A stretch of 64,000 bases of DNA from Peronospora farinosa (lineage: Eukaryota > Oomycota > Peronosporomycetes > Peronosporales > Peronosporaceae), in assembly GCA_947646735.1 (NCBI GenBank), contig CANTFK010000380.1:62001-126000 (forward strand), written 5' to 3'. The translations under genes were made by a program, and so were the position numbers. Positions 1-9,738 of the stretch are shown piece after piece (within the stretch, counting starts at the first letter, position 1; each line of letters begins with the position of its first letter). Under the pieces are notes generated by a model. It worked only from the letters and a program-made list of their open reading frames with translations. It made no database searches and was not told where the DNA came from.

Positions 1-567
1 CATGGCCGTCAATGACGGACCTTTCAGAGCTTTGTCCAGTAATGAGGACTCATGGAATGAAACGGGCAGTACTTCTTCCTTTTCAAAAGTAAACCCATCG
101 GTGTGTTTGTTATCACTTGACATTGTATTGCTTGTCTCGTCCTTGTTTCCATTCTTGACACTTGAGCCGGTAGTATTCTTCTTCTCTACACGTCCTGATT
201 GTGTAGAAACCCGTCGTCTTGATACGTTACTAGACGCGACGTTCTTCTCTCTCCCGTCTCTCATTTTGACAACTGTCTCGTCTCCTACTTTGTTATTATT
301 AACCTTTAAGATACTCGAATTACTGCCTGTTCGTAGACCTTTTGGTGTCTTTTTACCACCAGATGACGTCGAAGTGGATGTCAATGGTTTAAAAGCCGTC
401 ATCTTATCAATCCACGAATTACGTGGTTGTGTCTCCATTTTAGGTGATGAATTATAAATACGATCGACTTCTGAATCCTGTCGATCATGAAATGTCGGAC
501 TATTACACGCTGCTAAACGCATAAGTCCTACTACATGATTAAGCTCACTTAGCTCTGTGAACTGCAT
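1..567 (-). CDS. Unrecognised Ser/Thr/Lys-rich protein, 5' part only
   Basis: The minus strand is open from an ATG at 567 to the window edge, giving 189 codons without a stop; the gene continues beyond base 1. The protein starts MQFTELSELNHVVGLMRLAA and then becomes low-complexity, rich in Ser, Thr, Asn and Lys, with basic patches such as SRRRVS. I see no catalytic motif, signal peptide or membrane segment, and I do not recognise a family. A plus-strand ORF over the same bases has an implausible composition and is probably its shadow. It is divergent from the GMPPA-like gene, with about 200 bp between the two starts. An upstream exon or a different start is possible. Confidence 0.6.
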   Translation of the reverse strand, partial: MQFTELSELNHVVGLMRLAACNSPTFHDRQDSEVDRIYNSSPKMETQPRNSWIDKMTAFKPLTSTSTSSGGKKTPKGLRTGSNSSILKVNNNKVGDETVVKMRDGREKNVASSNVSRRRVSTQSGRVEKKNTTGSSVKNGNKDETSNTMSSDNKHTDGFTFEKEEVLPVSFHESSLLDKALKGPSLTAM

Positions 568-760
568 GACGAAATGACAAGTGACAAAATAGAGTACCGT
601 AACTCGTACAAAATAGAGAATATCGATATCAAAAAAAGTGTTTTTTTTTCTGCAAAACTAAGCACCAAGTTTAGTGTATTTCCATATCTCGATGATTAGA
701 GTTTGTAAATTACAACAAAGATAGCCATTGGTTTTATTCTAGTGAAACGAGATCCGCTAT

Positions 761-768
761 TCACTCGA
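761..768 (+). promoter_or_regulatory. Putative oomycete initiator (Inr)
   Basis: TCACTCGA lies 13 bp before the ATG at 774. It resembles the oomycete initiator TCAYTYY, which typically sits a few tens of bases or less upstream of the start codon. A transcript starting here would contain both the ATG at 774 and the in-frame ATG at 813. This is motif matching only. Confidence 0.35.
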
Positions 769-773
769 GACGT

Positions 774-2189
774 ATGTTATTGTCAGGTATAATTACTACG
801 TTTAGTGATAACATGAGTACGTCCTTCTTGCCATCGAAAGCTATTATTCTCATTGGTGGTCCGAATCAACAGGGTAATCACTTTCGTCCATTGTCTTTGG
901 ATCTGCCGAAACCGCTTTTTCTCTTGGCTGGTCGAGAAATGCTTTATTTTCACGTCGAAGCATGTGCTCGTGTCCCGAATCTGCAAGAAATTCTAATGAT
1001 TGGATCATATGATGAAGGACTTTTTTCCCGTTTCTTTGACTCGATCTGGCGTCGTTTTAATGTACAGATTCGGTATCTACGAGAAGAAAAAGCACTGGGT
1101 ACAGCTGGAGGTATTCGCTTCTTTCGAGATGAGATTTTAGATGGAAACCCCACTAGTCTTTTCGTGTTACACTGTGACGTGTGTTGCTCTTTTCCTCTGA
1201 ATGAGATGATGCACTTTCATTTGAAGCACAAGGGAACGTGCACAGTACTTGGCAAACGAGTGTTTCATGATGAAGCCAAGAAATATGGCTGTCTTGTGGC
1301 TGACCCGGTGACCAAAGAGATTCTTCATTGGGCAGAAAAGCCCGAGACGTTTGTTAGTGACATTATCAATTGTGGTGTCTACCTCTTTGATGTGTCGCTT
1401 ATGGACACAATCGTCAATGTGGGGGACAAGATCAGTCGACAACGATTGCGCAGCGAGTCCAATTCAGAAGCTAATACACAGCATGACCTTAAGAAACTTT
1501 TTCCCGAGTTTAGTAAACTCGATAACCTCCGGTGCGTGAATTGTACGGTGTCTTGAGGTACACAGATGAGAAGACTAATCCTGATTTGTGTGTTTTTGTG
1601 GCACGGTAGACTGGAGCAAGATGTTTTGCTGCCTCTTGCTGACCAACACTGTCTTTACCTGCATGAACTCGGCGACTTTTGGTGTCAGATTAAGACACCT
1701 GGAATGGCTATCACGTGCTCGGAGCTTTACATGCAGCGGTTTCGGTTTACAAACCCGAGCGCTCTTAGCGCAACGGGTGGAAAGCTATCGCCGATTATTG
1801 AAGGAAATGTAGTAGTGGATTCCACAGCGAGCGTACACCCGACGGCAAAGCTGGGCCCAAACGTGACGATTGCCGCAGGCGTGACCATTGGACCTGGAGT
1901 TCGAGTTGCCCACTCGATCATTCTTGAGGGCGTGACCATAAAGGATCACGCCTGTGTGCTCTTTTCTGTCATCGGGTGGAACTCCATTATTGGCCAGTGG
2001 GCCCGAGTCGAAGGTCAGCCACCTAACGCTTCCCAGATCCAGGTACATTCGGCGGAGACAGCGCTCGTACGCGACGTTACAATCTTCGGTGTATCTGTCG
2101 TTGCAAACCCAGAGGTCATTATCCGCAATTGTATTGTTCTGCCACACAAGACTCTCACGCAGAGTTATCACGATGAGATTCTATTGTAA
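774..2189 (+). CDS. GDP-mannose pyrophosphorylase alpha-like protein (GMPPA)
   Basis: Two exons, 774-1531 and 1610-2189, join in phase across a 78-bp GT..AG intron with a CTAAT branch-site candidate; the product is 445 aa. The N-terminal half is a nucleotidyltransferase domain (KAIILIGGP at about residue 23, ALGTAGG, CDVCCSFPL, NCGVYLF). The C-terminal 150 residues are a left-handed beta-helix of hexapeptide repeats (HPTAKLGPNVTIAAGVTIG). Order and motifs match GMPPA, the regulatory partner of the catalytic GMPPB in cytosolic GDP-mannose synthesis. The signature loop is altered: GGPNQQGNHFRPLS instead of the usual GGPxxGTRFRPLS. The ATG at 813 would give 432 aa, closer to the usual family length, so the exact start is uncertain. 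A regulatory rather than catalytic role is inferred. Confidence 0.88.
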
Positions 2190-4038
2190 GAAGTGCATTG
2201 CTGACTCAGCTCCTTTGACTTGTCAGTGTTGCTGTTGCATGAATCTGATCGAGCGTTAGTGAATGAATGAAGGCTATAGGGATGACGACATCAGTTTCGA
2301 AGACCCTTGTCAATGGCTTGTTATCTTTGAGATGTCGTCGTTAGAAGTTAATATAGACGGGAAGCTGTACGAAGACCTTGCTAGATTTCACTAGGCGCAT
2401 ATAGCGTGACATCTATGGGTCCAATACTACAGTAGAGTTTACGCTCGAGACAAGGAATTCCTTGCCATCCTTGCTTTTTCTCCTACAGCTCTTCTAAGCA
2501 ACATCTTGATCGCACTAACAATTGTCCAAACATGAAGTGAATGTGAGTTTGACATCTACAGCGTCGTATATAATCAAGCGAATATGCGATGATTCTCTAC
2601 AGAGCGTATGCTTCAGCGTACGCTCGAACTCAATCATGAAAGCCAAAAGATTAGTGCTTTCTTCATACGTGATGATACTAGTTGTCTAATAAGACACCAT
2701 AAAAACAAAAACATACCCCCTTCCTGGAGATTGAATAAAAAAACTTCAAACAAACCTAAAAATAAAAAAAAAGAAACAACCTTTCTTTCCCTTTATATAC
2801 CCCACTTTAAAAAAAAAAACCCCCAACGCTTCCTTGTTTAAGAAATGCATGCTGACGATAGCCTCTTCCGAACTAACGCTAAGTGAATGCACTCCTTGTC
2901 TGTATTGTACCAGCACGCAGCTATACTACCGAACTTTCATGAGTCTATCGTTACGAATAAGGTATGGGGCCTTTTATCGATGGGTTTTCGTATAAACGCA
3001 ATGAAAACTGATTGCAATCCACACTCATGATGAGTGCATCATGAGGAATACCATGAATACAGTAAAGGACGATTCCTATATCTTTACTCCACTTACGGAT
3101 GCAACTATCATTAGGTAAACTCAACACATCAATTCTTCCTGCGCACGTGGTAGTCGTCAGTAGTCAACCATTACACTTTAGATGCACTTTGTATCCGTCC
3201 AAGAACCGACACACTTTACATGCAGTTAAAAATCGAAACTGATCGAGAGTACATTCGGAATGGCAGGCTTCATTTCTTATGGACCCCTGTCTCCTCGTGG
3301 CTCTCACTTGCATCAATCGAGTATTAAACGCTATCACATGTCAGTAGTATTGCTGCTCCTCCTCCTAGCGTCAAGAAACAAAACTGACTAGAAGATAAGA
3401 TTGTGGGTATTTATATGGACCTGGACCAGCTGAATGCCTGATGGAATATACATTTGACACCAAAAAGTGTTGCGTGTTGCACCATCGCGACTAGAAATAT
3501 GTCAATACTGTAGGATCATTTCACAATTGACAAGACTATCGTTCACTACCATTATATTAGTGGCTTGGATTGCTCATGAGACAATCCTGCATAAGAAAGA
3601 GTAATTAGTATCGACACAATTGTCATCATGGTAACAAGGTCCTGGCGAGTAAAAGGGATATATGAACAAACTTTGGAAGACCTTTGGGGAAGCTGAGCAA
3701 TTGACTATTGGACATGTAACACACATGATGTCACACATGGATATACATGTGTGCCACATGTATCTGTTGTGGAATATGTATGTTACATAAAATAATTATC
3801 AGCCATCGATGAAAGAATTCTATAATTCGACGCCATAAAACACCTTGTCACCAAGAACTTTAATGAAATGTGTCGGAACGTTCGGGACCTATTCCAGGAA
3901 CGGCGCAAAAACCGTCCACGCCCATACAAAATTAAATGAAATCAGACCAAATCCTCGCCCTAACTCAGTCTTTATCGCTTTAGTCCGGCCTTCCAGGCCA
4001 GTAGAGTCGCATTCCATTCTACCATCGACTTCTTTCCC
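2190..4038. other. Intergenic region, no gene recognised
   Basis: About 1.85 kb without a convincing ORF. It holds an A-rich, low-complexity patch at about 2700-2830 with several poly-A runs. The short ORFs at 2608-2841 and 3845-4258 have no recognisable composition or homologue. I saw no tRNA, rRNA or mobile-element signature. The last 200 bp are presumably the promoter and 5' UTR of the gene starting at 4039. Confidence 0.5.
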
Positions 4039-5916
4039 ATGGCCACGTTCCAGTCCGCCGGTGCATGGGTTTCTCGTAAGAATCCTCATCCAAGTCTCGT
4101 CACTAGTCGCACTCCCGTCCCGACCATGCAACGTTCACGCAGTACAGACCAAGAGAAGGCCGCACACGTGGTCAAAAGTAGCACAGACTCGACAGACAGT
4201 CGCGCTGCTGCCCGACGACTACGTCGTCAGTACCCGCAACAGCCAATTGCTCAGTTAGAACACCATTATCACCTTCAGTATCAGCGATCAGTCAAGCCAC
4301 AACAGCAGAAAGTGCACCGTAATACGCACGGGTCGTTTACTGGACCGCCACAACTCGTGACGTCCTCAACTTCTAGTTCTTCTTTCATGCATTCATCGAC
4401 ATTGAAATTGTCGTCCAAGATGGAGCTCCGGAAAGATGAATCCGATAGTTTGAAGACGACGTTGAGTCGCAGGCATGTGGTACTGGGTATTCCTGTATTA
4501 CGAAGCAGTCGGACGACAAACTCGAGTGTCGACGGGTTCTCACTTCCTTCCAATGGTCTTGATGCTCCTTATGAAAGCAATGGGACTGGAGATGCTCCAA
4601 GTACACCATATGAACAATGGAGACGACTACGAAGAGCTCGAACTGGTAGTGGAAACAGTTGTGCGAGCACTAGCAGTACCAGCAGCTTTGCATCGTACGT
4701 GATAAATCCTAATACACGACGACACAATTTTGGACTAGGCAGTGATGACGAGGCTGAGGATGAAGAGGAAGATTTGGACAGTCTTATGGATGTGGAAGAG
4801 GAGGAGAAAGACACACAAGAAAGATTGCCATCAGTGCTACAACATATTATCGCGCCATCGCTGCCTCCGCCACCGTATCCGGTGGATCCTTACCATTTCT
4901 ACTGCAAATCCAAGCGCATCAACACTGGCGCTGGTACTGCCGCTGCTGACGTAACGTCAACGCTTGCGGCGTTATTTACCGAGTGTGGCATAGAAGCTAT
5001 TTTTCATCCGCTCAAGTGCAAGTTCAAGTGCCTCAAGTACGTGCACTATAGTCATGTCGAGTTTGTTGTGCGAGTTTACGCACATCAGCGCGCGCTTCTT
5101 GTAGAGTTCCAGCGCCGCAGCGGAAGTGTGTTGCTATGGGATGGATTGTATTGCATTCTTTTCCAGAAACTTAACGCCATTATCGATGCTACAGCGTTGC
5201 CCTGTCCTCAGAGTAGCGGTCAAAAACGCGTTGCGGGGGACGTTGCTACCTCAACTGTAGGGAATCGCGCTCTCGGGTCAGTCCAACGTGACCATGTGTC
5301 CTCCTTGACACCATCACACTCTTGCGACCATGACGGTCTTGGGACACAGATTTGGCGAACGTTGTCACTTAAGAAACCAACGCCCAGCTCAGGTGTTGAA
5401 GCGATGAAGATTATGCTGACATCTCGGTACCTGGATGCAATGCGTGAAGGATGTGCTGGGCTCGCGGAGCTTACGGAGGACGTGCATAATTCGTGTCTGG
5501 TTGCCCGCGCCGATCTCGTGGAGCCACTAATTCAAGCGGCCAAAGCTACAGACCTTAGCATGTCGCGCTGTGCTGTCGGCACTCTAGCGAATATTGCTCG
5601 TGCCGTTCCTCGGTTCCCAGAGAGCGAACTGGCACTGGCACGGCGAATAGCGCAGCAGCTTCGGATTGAAGCCACGCCAGTGGTGCTTGCGCAACTTGAG
5701 CACGCTAATGAGAGATCGCTTTTTTCCATTGAACTGCTTCGGGAATGCGCCCGAGCACTTGGCGCTTTTGCCGGATTAGTGCCAGAGGTGGATCAGAAAT
5801 GTCTAGCTGCCTCCAGTATAAATGATCAACGGTGCAAGCGCGTTCTTCGTTTGTACGCGCAACATCGTGACATCCAGCTAGCCTCCTATTGTCGTGCTGC
5901 TCTGGAGGAGTTGTAG
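4039..5916 (+). CDS. Unrecognised 625-aa protein with acidic stretch and ARM-like C-terminus
   Basis: One uninterrupted exon. Residues 1-220 are Ser/Arg/Gln-rich and probably disordered. Residues about 230-265 are strongly acidic (DDEAEDEEEDLDS, DVEEEEKD) and are followed by a Pro-rich linker (SLPPPPYPVDPYHFY). Residues about 305-375 form a compact alpha/beta-looking segment (FHPLKCKFKCLKYVHYSHVE, FVVRVYAHQRALLVEFQRRSG) that loosely recalls KA1-type phosphopeptide or membrane-binding folds. The last 170 residues look all-helical, with Leu/Ala-rich repeats (LVEPLIQAAKATDLSMSRCA, VGTLANIARAVPRF) like armadillo repeats. I do not recognise the family; the fold suggestions are inference. The start is the first ATG of the frame; an ATG at 4126 is also in frame. 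Confidence 0.75.
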   Translation: MATFQSAGAWVSRKNPHPSLVTSRTPVPTMQRSRSTDQEKAAHVVKSSTDSTDSRAAARRLRRQYPQQPIAQLEHHYHLQYQRSVKPQQQKVHRNTHGSFTGPPQLVTSSTSSSSFMHSSTLKLSSKMELRKDESDSLKTTLSRRHVVLGIPVLRSSRTTNSSVDGFSLPSNGLDAPYESNGTGDAPSTPYEQWRRLRRARTGSGNSCASTSSTSSFASYVINPNTRRHNFGLGSDDEAEDEEEDLDSLMDVEEEEKDTQERLPSVLQHIIAPSLPPPPYPVDPYHFYCKSKRINTGAGTAAADVTSTLAALFTECGIEAIFHPLKCKFKCLKYVHYSHVEFVVRVYAHQRALLVEFQRRSGSVLLWDGLYCILFQKLNAIIDATALPCPQSSGQKRVAGDVATSTVGNRALGSVQRDHVSSLTPSHSCDHDGLGTQIWRTLSLKKPTPSSGVEAMKIMLTSRYLDAMREGCAGLAELTEDVHNSCLVARADLVEPLIQAAKATDLSMSRCAVGTLANIARAVPRFPESELALARRIAQQLRIEATPVVLAQLEHANERSLFSIELLRECARALGAFAGLVPEVDQKCLAASSINDQRCKRVLRLYAQHRDIQLASYCRAALEEL

Positions 5917-6275
5917 CCTGGACGTGTCGATCCTGCAATGTAGCATAGAAAAGAATAATGTGTTTTTCTTAATAGTGTCTTTGCAAGACGAGCTCCGAGG
6001 TATGAATACGAGATCGAAGAGAGTAAGAAAGCAACAAGACAGAGTACTTTGAAGTACACATGATCGCGGCTGAATCACTTAAATTGAACTTCACTCGTTA
6101 CGTTGACGCAATTATCGACCTTGACGATGAGTCAGTCACCCCTCCCACCAATTCCATCATCTACCCTTCTATCTGTTGTAAGTTTTGTACCGATGCCGTG
6201 TGCGCAGGCTCAGCTTCAAAATTGTTTATACCAACACCAACGAATTAGCTCATTCCTGTACCAGCTTCTACATGT

Positions 6276-7262
6276 CTAGAGCGGTGTAACGGAATTGAAA
6301 TGTTCGCCGAGGGTGTAATAGTGTAGGTGGTACGTCAACTGCAGCTTTGGTGCGCTTGCATCGTCTTCATTACCAAACTCTTCACCCATCACCAGTACAT
6401 CGCCCTCGGCCGCAAACACCTCAATAGGTGTTTGCAGAGCACATGCCAAAGCTCGGAGCTCCAGCTGTCCACCCCAGTCCGCAGTAGTAGCCACTCGATC
6501 ACAGTAGGTTGTGAATGCGTCATCAGCACTGCTAGTGCTTTCATCAAGCGTCATAAAAGGCAAAAAATCATCAGGGTGTGCGAGCATGTACTCACTCGTG
6601 AGTTTACGCAGATACTGGAATCCTGTCATCTCATCAGCAACAGGCAAGTTCTTTTGTTTCACTTGATCTGCCACAGCATGATACATACAGTGTCCATCAG
6701 ACGGAATATCCTTGAGCTTAAGTCCGTGTGTAGCCAACCGTGCTAGGATCATATCAACCTCAACCTGTCGCTCACTCACTGTCGACTCGTTTGCTTCTTC
6801 AATACGTTTACAACGTTCTCGTTCTTGCTGTTTCTTTTCTTCTCGTTTACGATGAGCTTTGGCTTGAGCTTTACTTTGTTTAGTCAGTCCTCCCACTTCA
6901 TTAGCCTTGTCATCCGAGTGAACTGCAGGGGTCTCTATAACTTCCTGCTCTGTCTCTGTCTCAAAAACCTTCAGCTCTTGATCATGACGATCCTTTAGAG
7001 CCTTTTCCATAACTTCAATCTGATTCTCGACCTCTTTCTTGCTTATACGGTCTTTCTTGGCCTTCTTCTGGAACGTCTTGACATCAGCTTGCAGTGTCTA
7101 AAGGAGGCGACAGTTTAAATGTGTGGCTCAGTCTACAGAGCTCAAAATGAGGTAGAAATTGCACGAATGGAAAGATAAAAGATAGAGTAACACAATACGT
7201 ACACGCAATTCCAGTTTATGCCGTTGCTTTGTCTGCCCTAGAGTCTCGTTCTTGGACGCCAT
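6276..7262 (-). CDS. OTU-domain deubiquitinase, OTUD6-like
   Basis: Two exons on the minus strand, 7262-7203 and 7097-6276, separated by a 105-bp intron with a GTACGT donor; the product is 293 aa, typical for OTUD6A/B. The first 20 residues (MASKNETLGQTKQRHKLELR) and the start of exon 2 (TLQADVKTFQKKAKKDR) form the charged coiled-coil N-terminus of this family. The OTU cysteine protease domain follows, with the catalytic motif SDGHCMYHAV (Asp and Cys) and the distal His in GEHFNSV. OTUD6 proteins remove ubiquitin from substrates and in animals act on the translation machinery; the substrate here is unknown. It is divergent from the HAD phosphatase gene, 89 bp away. Confidence 0.92.
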
Positions 7263-7351
7263 TTTACTCGTCGTTTTCGCTTGGTATGAAATAATGGGGT
7301 TACAATTTGGATTACAGTGTCGTGTAACCCCAAGTGACAATCATTCACTCC
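7263..7351. promoter_or_regulatory. Short bidirectional promoter with inverted repeat
   Basis: Only 89 bp separate the ATG of the OTU gene (minus) from the ATG of the HAD gene (plus), so both promoters must overlap. The spacer contains a perfect 10-bp inverted repeat, TGGGGTTACA at 7295-7304 and TGTAACCCCA at 7323-7332. TCATTCACTCC at 7341-7351, immediately before the plus-strand ATG, resembles the oomycete initiator. The inverted repeat also resembles the tip of the family-A LTRs farther right (TGTAAYGGGGTTACA), which may be chance. Confidence 0.5.
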
Positions 7352-8296
7352 ATGACACCAACTATTCTGCTGTGCGCCGATTTTGATGAGACCATCACTC
7401 TGCAAGACACGATCACGCTGCTGTTCCAGCTGGCGTCCTGCTCTGCATCAAAACAACTGCAACTAGTAGCGCAGTATGTGAATGAAATGAACGACTATCT
7501 TGATAACTATAAAGCCAAGTGGATGTGTGCCTCTACGACTGGAAATAAAAGCTTTGACAGGACGGGGTTACACGAATTCCTGGAAGGGTACGCTACGATA
7601 GATCTTCGTTCTTTAGAGCGAGTAACCAAGTGTCGAGCATTACAGGGAATTCATTATCAAGATCTTGTCAAGGCTGCAAGAACTGTACAAATTCAACCGA
7701 ATTGTGTCGATACATTCGCAGCTGTGGACGAGTGGAAGATAATCTCTGCGAATTGGAGCATGGCTCTAGTAACTTCCGTGTTGATGCAATCTGGTATAAT
7801 GCCAGTTGTTAAAACGACGCAAATTATCGTCAATGGTTCGTAGCAAAGGTCTCATAAAGTTGCATGAGGGTACATAACTTCTTGACTGTATGTTACTGAA
7901 TTAGACTTAAAGCTGGATCCACAAGGAGTGACAACTGGAGAAATTGACGTAAAAGTGCAATCTCCTCTGGATAAAGCACAGTGGATTGACAAAGTTCGAT
8001 CATCGTACACTGAGATGCAATCAATCATCATTTACGTTGGTGACAGTGCCAATGATCTGCTTGCTCTGCTGAAAGCTGATGTGGGAATCTGTTTCGTATC
8101 TGATAGCAGTTTATCGTCGTCGCGACTGTTACGTCAGCTTTTGAAGATTTATGGCGTTGATGTTCGACCATTGAGTACGTACAAGTCCCTTGCTGACTGT
8201 ATTGCCACGACTTCAGACGGTGGAAATAGCAGACCTGTGATCTTTATGATTACAGACTGGGAACAGCTCAAGCAACTTGTTGTAGAACGCAATTAG
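7352..8296 (+). CDS. HAD-superfamily phosphatase (thiamin-monophosphate-phosphatase-like)
   Basis: Two exons, 7352-7835 and 7905-8296, joined across a 69-bp GT..AG intron; the product is 291 aa. Motif I is CADFDETITLQD (nucleophile Asp and acid/base Asp) near residue 10. Motif IV is VGDSANDLLALLKADVGI in exon 2. The IISANWS segment fits motif II. The motif IV context is close to the HAD domain of plant TH2 and related TMP/phosphoserine-like phosphatases, so a small phosphorylated metabolite, possibly thiamin monophosphate, is the likely substrate; this is inference. The first ATG (7352) follows the initiator-like TCATTC directly; the alternative GTG at 7334 is not a plausible eukaryotic start. 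Confidence 0.85.
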
Positions 8297-8712
8297 AATT
8301 GATCCACTGGGCTGTCATTACAAAGACCGCGCAAATGTGGAATGCGTGGTGCCAGTGATAAACTAGCTAGGTTTCTTTAACACTTATTTCACTCCCATAT
8401 GTCCACTTGACAGCCTAAAGGCTCGTAGCTCCTAGAACATGTAATTCTTTGTAGCCACTCGTCATTGCAGCACTTCCAAGTGCTATCAGCCTTTCCAAAC
8501 CCCGACACCAATACACTTCACCAAAGTTTGCTTTGACTGTACTTGTCAAAAACGCATCTCCCAAGGATGCGCTCGAAGGAGTGAAATGCAAAAGCAGTCT
8601 ATTAGTAAAATGGTACTGCAACAAATGCAAAAGCAGTAACGGCCCAAAACACAGCACACTGACGTCACGCTCAATCGCTGGGGCGGTTTTGCAATAGTCA
8701 GTACGCACATGG
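8297..8712. other. Intergenic region between convergent genes
   Basis: About 416 bp between the 3' ends of the HAD gene (plus) and RRP36 (minus). No gene, repeat or RNA is recognised; it should hold the two 3' UTRs. Minus-strand ORFs here are out of frame with RRP36. Confidence 0.5.
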
Positions 8713-9529
8713 CTATTTCCGCTGCGTGGGCAACCATCTGTGATCCTTGCTGGCATTTTTCTTGCGCTTCTTGGCCATGAACTTGGACAATCTTCCAGTT
8801 TCCTGCAAATCCTGGAACTTGGCCTGCAACTCCACTTTTTTCTTGTCCTTCCGCTGCAACAGGTCACCAGCAATCACAAAACACACGAGTCAGCTCCTCT
8901 GCATCTTTGTCAGTGTATCCAAACCAACCACAGCAAACCTTGAGGTAAAATGCACCCTTGCCGCTTGCCACAGCCTCGCGCTCCTCCCGCTTCCTTTTGG
9001 TCAATGCACTTTGAATCTTGTCTCTCTTTTGCTTCTCTGTCATCTCCTGCTGCCTCAATGCAATCTCATGCTATACAAATAATATATCAATGCCCTTATA
9101 TCAGTACCCTCGTACGATCAAGCCAGCTTTTTTTGCCACAAATGTACTGACTTTGAGCTCATCCTTCTTGGCTACACTCTTGGTCTTCTTGAGCTGTTGC
9201 TTAAGCTGCTGCAACTCACGCTGCTTGTATTCGTCCAAGAACGCGTAGCTTTTGTTAAACAAATCTTCATTCAGACGTCCACTTTGAGCCTCAAAGCGTG
9301 GATCCAGCAAACGTTTTTTTTTTACTTCGACCACTTGTCGAAACCGTCCGACCGCCCGCTTGGACGAAAGTTCCAATGGCTGATTCTTGTTAGCTCTGTG
9401 CGCCTTACTACCCTCTGTAGCTACGTCCTTCTCTCTCTGTATTTTCGTGACAAATCCCTGCTTTTTTTGACGCAGACGCTCCTCCAGAGGCACGTCACGT
9501 GTGTCGCTTATCTGCACGTTTGGGTCCAT
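8713..9529 (-). CDS. RRP36: Ribosomal RNA processing protein 36 homologue
   Basis: Three exons on the minus strand, 9529-9152, 9070-8939 and 8853-8713, all joined in phase 0 across GT..AG introns of 81 and 85 bp; the product is 216 aa. The conserved RRP36 core is in exon 1 (KKRLLDPRFEAQSGRLN, FNKSYAFLDEYKQRELQQLK). Exon 2 is the basic helical stretch (KQKRDKIQSALTKRKREERE), and exon 3 ends with FMAKKRKKNASKDHRWLP, the family's C-terminal signature. RRP36 is a nucleolar SSU-processome factor needed for early pre-rRNA cleavage and 40S formation. The reading was assembled by eye from three short exons, but the family match runs through all of them. Confidence 0.92.
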
Positions 9530-9738
9530 TATTGCAGCGACTTGAGACCAATAATTGCTTATATTTGCTTTTATGACGTTTTAACACTACGATTTCGCGT
9601 TTTAGTAATTTTATATAGTGTGATGAAATAATCGGTAGATTCCGATATAGCGCCCGTTTTTTTATTACTTCGCTCAAGCAGAGAATTTATTCACAAACGA
9701 CTCTTCCTTCATGACCGCGCTTTTATGGCAGCAGCTTT

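Noticed and set aside
2..457. Plus-strand ORF of 151 codons at the left edge
   Set aside because: The opposite strand is open for 189 codons to the window edge with a plausible N-terminus; the plus reading is Ser/Leu/Phe-rich as expected for an antisense shadow.
2608..2841. Lys/Asn-rich short ORF
   Set aside because: Its composition only reflects the A-rich low-complexity DNA; no other support.
3845..4258. 137-codon ORF before and overlapping the 625-aa gene
   Set aside because: Overlaps a much longer ORF in another frame and has no recognisable features.
6327..6746. 139-codon plus ORF
   Set aside because: Antisense shadow of the OTU domain.
8415..8873. 152-codon minus ORF
   Set aside because: Out of frame with RRP36 exon 3 and running through its intron and 3' flank; no family features.
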